Below are positions 60,331 through 64,000 of a stretch of 64,000 nt of DNA, piece after piece; within the stretch, counting starts at the first letter, position 1; every line of letters begins with the position of its first letter. The translations under genes and the position numbers were made by a program. Source of the DNA: Gammaproteobacteria bacterium (lineage in GTDB: Bacteria > Pseudomonadota > Gammaproteobacteria > Steroidobacterales > Steroidobacteraceae); contig JANYHD010000029.1 of NCBI GenBank assembly GCA_025359205.1, forward strand, positions 1 through 64,000, read 5' to 3'. The notes beneath the pieces were generated by a model. It was not told the origin of the DNA. It searched no databases and saw only the letters and a program-made list of their open reading frames with translations.

Positions 60331-62735
60331 TTGCCGGAATACTGCATGATCGCCTGTGACAGCAGATTCAGCTGCTCCGGCGACCCCGTAATGGCCCCCT
60401 CCGGCGGCTTGCGGTAGTACAGCATCCTGCGGTAAAGGCCGTCCGCCAAATTCGCATTGATGCCCCAGCCGGCCAGATAGCTGAGCTTCAGATCGTCATC
60501 AGTAGTGAGCGGCGCGCCGTCGGTCCACTTCTTCAGATCCACCGCCGCGCCCGACCACATGGAAAGCAGGTCGATCACCGAAGTGATGCCTACATCGCGC
60601 AGCGACCGCCGCACCGGCTCCATGTCGGGCTGCGCATAGCGCGCTTCCACCGCGTCCAGATCGATCTTCAGCGGCTCCAGCTGGCCCATGAACACCGTGT
60701 CGTAACCCAGGCCGTCGCGGTTGTTTGCCCACACCGTTCCGTACGGGAAGGCATCGAAGAACGTCGCCAGTTCGCTGCGGAACGTAATCTCATCGGTCTC
60801 ATACAGCGGCACATACAGGGTGAAGTAGCCGCCGGGGTTGAGATGCCGCTTCACCGCCTCGAAGTACTCACGGGAATACAGCGCCGCCGTACCTTTGATG
60901 AACACGTCGAGCGGATCGGATGCGATAATGTCGAACTTCTCGGTCGACGTCATCAGGTAGTGCCGCGCGTCGTCGAAAGTCACCATGGTCTTCGGGTTCA
61001 GATAGACGCGGTAGTTCTGGTCGCCGAAGAACTTGGTCGACGCCGGCGGAATCTCCGGCTCAATCTCGCAGACGCGGATTTTCTCGATATTCGGATACCG
61101 CGTAAACGTGCCCGCCGAAACGCCCGCACCGAATCCGATTCCCAGCACGCTCTTTGCTTTCGGGTGCAGCAGCCCTGGCAGATGTCCCAACATGCGCTGC
61201 AGCTTCATATCGAAGATCTCCGTGGTGGCCTCCACATGCCCGTTGACGTTCACAAAGATGGTGCCGTTGTTCCATTTCGTGATCGCCACCGACGAATTCC
61301 GCCCTTCGCGAAGGTACAGAATTTCCGATTGTCCTTGATTCGTCTTCATCTGCCGGCCATAGGCAATTAGATCGCCCGGAACCGGCTTCACCGCCAGCGC
61401 CAGCGTGAGCGCTGCGGCTGACACCGCCAGCCCGGCGATTTTCGCCGATCCGCTGCGTGCCGTGGCCACCAGCGCAATCGCGCCGCTTGCGACCGCGGTA
61501 ATCAGCATCACCCGCTCCGACATCTGCGCTCCGATTCCGGGCAGCAGAATCAGGCTCACAAGCAGCGCGCCCACGATTCCGCCCAGCGTGTTCGCCGCAT
61601 AAACGGCGCCCGCGGTCTGCCCCGAATCCTCGCGTTCTCCGGCCACCGCGGCGCACGCCAGCGGGAAGCTCGCTCCCCACAGCAGCGTCCCCGGCAGAAT
61701 CGCGACAATCACCCGTTGCAGGTCCAGCAGGTACATATGCCACGGATCGGTCGTCTGCAGAACATCGTCGCTCCAGAACGGCAGAACCTGGTTGATGAAC
61801 GCCGAGGTCCAGACGATGGCCAGCGCCAGCAGCACTTGACACCATCCCAGCGCCGTCACCGCCCGCACGCGCTTCAGCAGCCAGCTGCCGCCCGCGCTTC
61901 CGATCGCAAGACCCGCAAGGAACACCGCCAGAATGATGGCGAACACATAAACCGTACCCAGCAGCAGATAGCCGAGCAGGCGTGTCCACACCACTTCGGC
62001 GCCCAGCGCCGTAGCCCCCGACAAGGCGATGGTCAGATACACAATTCTCGCGGAGCGATCCGCCGGAGCCGCGCTCGCTGCAGCCAACGGCCCTTCCTGG
62101 GAATCGTCTGGCGCCATGCGCGGCGCCACAACCCACGCCAGCGCCGCAACCGCCAGATTGATCGCCACAGCGGCCAGGGTCGCGGTGGTCATACTGAAAT
62201 TCCGCAACAGGTAGAAGCCCGCCAGCAGGCAACCGACCACCGCTCCCACCGTGTTGCCGCCGTACAGGTAGCCCCACCATGCCACGCCCGAAGGTGTGCC
62301 TTTGATCCAGCGCACAATCGCCGGCAGCGAAGCGCCCATCAAAATCGTGGGAGGCAACAGACACCCTCCCGCCAGAAAGCCGCGCATCAGCATGCCGTCC
62401 AGCCCGCTCCCCGCCGCCGAGACGTACACGCGGTTCAGCAGCGGCAGCGTTATCAGCGTGAGCAGCGCAAACACCGCGATCCCGGCCTCAAGACCGGCAT
62501 ACACCCGCAGGGGATGCTGCGTCCAGCGGCGGCGCGGTAACCACAGGCTCCCTATACAGAGGCCGCCCATATAGGTCGCGAGCAAAATCCCCATCGAAAT
62601 CGATGTGGAGCCGATGGCCAGCTGCAGCAGCTGGTACCACACCACTTCATAAATTAGAGCCGCGCAGCCCGAAGCGGCGAACAGCAGCAGAAGGATGAAA
62701 TACAGCGGGGTGCGTGACGAACTGGGCTGGTCCAA
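60327..62735 (-). CDS. fused MFS-like / spermidine-synthase-like membrane protein
   Basis: An 802-residue intact protein. Residues about 10-470 hold around fourteen hydrophobic helices in two related halves (ASGCAALIYEVVWYQLLQLAIG and ATALGAEVVWTRLLGYLLLG are the repeat-related starts). The C-terminal part has a Rossmann methyltransferase-type domain (VLGIGFGAGVSAGTFTRYP, CEIEPEIPPAS, DDARHYLMTS, FDIIASDPLDVF) like spermidine synthase. The function of these fused proteins is unknown; polyamine synthesis is unproven. It lies in the foreign segment, between remnants of the TIGR03437 gene upstream and the M28 gene downstream. Confidence 0.85.
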   Translation of the reverse strand: MDQPSSSRTPLYFILLLLFAASGCAALIYEVVWYQLLQLAIGSTSISMGILLATYMGGLCIGSLWLPRRRWTQHPLRVYAGLEAGIAVFALLTLITLPLLNRVYVSAAGSGLDGMLMRGFLAGGCLLPPTILMGASLPAIVRWIKGTPSGVAWWGYLYGGNTVGAVVGCLLAGFYLLRNFSMTTATLAAVAINLAVAALAWVVAPRMAPDDSQEGPLAAASAAPADRSARIVYLTIALSGATALGAEVVWTRLLGYLLLGTVYVFAIILAVFLAGLAIGSAGGSWLLKRVRAVTALGWCQVLLALAIVWTSAFINQVLPFWSDDVLQTTDPWHMYLLDLQRVIVAILPGTLLWGASFPLACAAVAGEREDSGQTAGAVYAANTLGGIVGALLVSLILLPGIGAQMSERVMLITAVASGAIALVATARSGSAKIAGLAVSAAALTLALAVKPVPGDLIAYGRQMKTNQGQSEILYLREGRNSSVAITKWNNGTIFVNVNGHVEATTEIFDMKLQRMLGHLPGLLHPKAKSVLGIGFGAGVSAGTFTRYPNIEKIRVCEIEPEIPPASTKFFGDQNYRVYLNPKTMVTFDDARHYLMTSTEKFDIIASDPLDVFIKGTAALYSREYFEAVKRHLNPGGYFTLYVPLYETDEITFRSELATFFDAFPYGTVWANNRDGLGYDTVFMGQLEPLKIDLDAVEARYAQPDMEPVRRSLRDVGITSVIDLLSMWSGAAVDLKKWTDGAPLTTDDDLKLSYLAGWGINANLADGLYRRMLYYRKPPEGAITGSPEQLNLLSQAIMQYSGK

Positions 62736-62771
62736 ATGTTTCTCCGAAGACTGCAGCGTAGCACGGGCCCG

Positions 62772-62998
62772 CTACTTGATGGCTATGGTTGTAGCCGCGG
62801 TAACAACCGCTCCGGGCTCGGTGGAGGGCACGCTCGACATCAGCGCGACAGTCGGCACCGCGCTTCCCGAGGGAACCGTCGTCGGAATCCGCACGTTGAT
62901 CTGCCACAGGCCCACCAGCGTCGGCGTCAGGCCTGAAAACAGCACGTTTTCCGACGGTATCCCCACCGCTGTTCCGTTGGCGGTGGAGGCGATCAGAA
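62772..62998 (-). pseudogene. C-terminal fragment of a TIGR03437-type protein
   Basis: About 75 residues ending at TAG 62772. The sequence ILIASTANGTAVGIPSENVLF then FSGLTPTLVGLWQINVRIP and PSGSAVPTV matches the Solibacter-type C-terminal domain (consensus GLxPGLVGxxQxNVxIP) known from memory as TIGR03437, which occurs mainly in Acidobacteria. The upstream part is replaced by an IS91-like fragment joined in frame near 63000, so the open frame 62772-63179 is a chimera and not a native gene. Confidence 0.7.
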
Positions 62999-63230
62999 TC
63001 CGGGGTAGCTCGGTCTGGTACTGCTCCGGGGCCGTACGCTCCAGGTGCGAGGGAATCTTCGCGATGACCTGCGGCTTCTCGACGCTGGCGATGATCTTAA
63101 GCGTGCCGCCGCAGCGGGCGCAGTTCTCGATCTGGATGCCGAACACGCGCTTCAGCCGCCGCGCCCAGCTCATCGCCACGTGCCGCGGTGTCGGCGGCTG
63201 GCCCGGGATCGCGGGCGGCGGCTTTGCTCA
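62999..63230 (-). mobile_element. IS91-family transposase C-terminal remnant
   Basis: The minus-strand peptide MSWARRLKRVFGIQIENCARCGG and LKIIASVEKPQVIAKIPSHL matches the end of IS91-like transposases, which carry a CxxC zinc motif followed by LKIIA and a short C-terminus (HLERTAPEQYQTELP). Upstream in frame PPPAIPGQPPTPRHVA precedes it, then a TGA near 63229 ends the readable remnant. Only about 75 residues survive. It is joined directly to the TIGR03437 fragment. Confidence 0.65.
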
Positions 63231-63302
63231 CGCGAAAGGGCCTGGCACGGACAGGTGGTTTGAGTTTCCTATCCGCCGTCAAGCGCTGCCTTGGCGCGGG
63301 AT

Positions 63303-63419
63303 GCTGGCCTCATCCGCCCTGTGATGGACCGGGTCTTCCCGTTCGAATCAATCAATGAGGCCATGGCATACGTCGAAGGAGGGCGTGCAAAAGACATGGT
63401 TGTCGTCAGGGTGAGATAG
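63303..63419 (+). pseudogene. C-terminal fragment of an MDR-family oxidoreductase
   Basis: The frame AGLIRPVMDRVFPFESINEA then MAYVEGGRAKDMVVVRVR and TAG (63417-63419) is the typical C-terminus of zinc-independent alcohol dehydrogenase/quinone reductases. Only about 38 residues remain; the upstream frame loses resemblance near 63300. It is a broken end with no start and lies on the opposite strand to its neighbours. Confidence 0.6.
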
Positions 63420-63555
63420 TAAAGTCGAAAGGGTCTTCGCCTACTCTTCGATCTCATTCGGCCTGCTAAACGTGTTGTCGTACATTCGGACGGACATTCG
63501 AGTTGCTGGTTCGTTGAAAATCATTGTAGACAGTAAGTTACGACGCCAGGAGATT

Positions 63556-63570
63556 ATCGAGTGGGAGTGA
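63556..63570 (+). repeat. second copy of the guaA 3'-end repeat (putative att)
   Basis: ATCGAGTGGGAGTGA, identical over 15 bases to guaA positions 59928-59942, including the stop codon. Identity stops abruptly on both sides. It marks the probable right boundary of the integrated segment. Confidence 0.7.
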
Positions 63571-63625
63571 TTCTTGGCCTTTCGCCCTCTATTGCCCTCA
63601 AGCAAATCGATCTGACGGTAAAAAT

Positions 63626-64000
63626 GGGTTCTGGTGCAGCGGCGGGCATGCGCCCACTATTCTGGCTCTTCTTAGGAGCCCACAATGACCCGACCCCCAG
63701 CCCGTGACGCCATGTACCGTGGCCGTGTCTTTGACGCGGAGATCATCGAGCCGTGCATGCGCTGGTACATCACCTACCGGCTGAGCTATCGGGATCTCGT
63801 GGCCATGATGGCCGAGCGGGGCGTGTAGGTGTCGCACACAACAATTCTGCGCTGGGTGATTCGGTACGTAGCGGAGTTCGAGAAGCGGTGGCACCGCTTC
63901 GCGCGCCGTATCGGCTCGTCTTGGAGGGTCGGTGAGATTTACGTCTGTATTCGTGGCACGTGGCACTATCTCTATCGCGCCGTCGATAGGCAGGGCATGA
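63626..64000 (+). mobile_element. IS6-family insertion sequence, truncated by the window edge
   Basis: A possible left inverted repeat GGGTTCTGGTGCAGC (63626-63640) lies about 45 bases before a transposase start, matching the GG-TCTG-TGCA pattern of IS6-family ends. The right end is outside the window. The transposase inside is inactivated. About 55 bases separate it from the guaA repeat copy. Confidence 0.6.
63685..64000 (+). pseudogene. IS6-family transposase, interrupted and partial
   Basis: The frame from ATG 63685, with AGGAG just upstream, reads MTRPPARDAMYRGRVFDAEI and WYITYRLSYRDLVAMMAERGV. TAG at 63826-63828 (codon 48) interrupts it, after which VSHTTILRWVIRYV continues in frame. 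The first catalytic aspartate region, expected as RVDETYV, reads RVGEIYV (codon 83, D to G). A nonsense mutation and a lost catalytic residue mark it as dead. It continues beyond the window at AVDRQGM. Confidence 0.85.

Overview
The window is a G+C-rich chromosomal segment of a gammaproteobacterium. The evidence is conserved gammaproteobacterial gene order: queA-tgt-yajC-secD-secF, suhB/trmJ-iscS-iscA-ndk-rlmN-pilW-rodZ-hisS-yfgM-bamB-der, and xseA/guaB-guaA. Single genes agree, including a large NAD-dependent glutamate dehydrogenase, an RraB homologue and ZapE. The family cannot be fixed from sequence alone; a Steroidobacter- or Xanthomonadales-like lineage is a guess. Mobile elements sit at both edges: an IS481-family element begins at base 1, and a decayed IS6-family transposase runs off the right end.

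Layout. 1-1.6 kb: IS481 element and a ParE-type toxin-antitoxin pair. 1.8-6.6 kb: amino-acid catabolism (ureohydrolase, serine dehydratase, and threonine to glycine by Tdh/Kbl). 6.6-12.1 kb: MFS transporter, secreted aspartyl protease, glycine-zipper lipoprotein, twin-ATPase ABC protein, and a beta-lactamase-fold protein that has lost its catalytic residues. 12.1-17.1 kb: gamma-carbonic-anhydrase-like protein followed by a four-gene MacAB-like ABC export system with two unlike permeases. 17.2-21.9 kb: PhzF, then a TPP-riboswitch-controlled thiamine-salvage operon (TonB receptor, PnuT, ThiK-like kinase). 21.9-31.8 kb: ferredoxin, membrane-anchored RraB, GpmA, NAD-GDH, ZapE, ETF-QO, PlsC. 31.8-34.8 kb: two CRP-like boxes, XerD, DsbC, FdxA, Nudix. 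34.8-41 kb: tRNA-Leu(CAA), queuosine genes, Sec auxiliary genes, TerC. 41-44.4 kb: GNAT, secreted unknown protein, APC permease, SuhB. 44.4-54.7 kb: TrmJ, an IscS carrying a degenerate IscU-like tail, IscA, Ndk, RlmN, PilW, RodZ, HisS, YfgM, BamB, Der. 54.6-59.9 kb: M23 peptidase, XseA, GuaB, GuaA. 59.9-63.6 kb: a foreign, decayed segment bounded by a 15-bp repeat of the guaA 3' end. 63.6-64 kb: IS6 remnant.

How the genes work together. Most of the window is housekeeping packed with minimal spacing, and several convergent gene pairs abut or overlap with no visible terminator. The least ordinary items are the IscS-IscU-like fusion with no separate IscU, the missing canonical start of guaA, the riboswitch whose Shine-Dalgarno lies inside the aptamer, the catalytically dead hydrolase coupled to a twin-ATPase, and the guaA-associated island remnant whose genes (TIGR03437-type domain, fused MFS/spermidine-synthase protein, M28 peptidase) look acidobacterial. 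I saw no CRISPR array and no complete new defence system.
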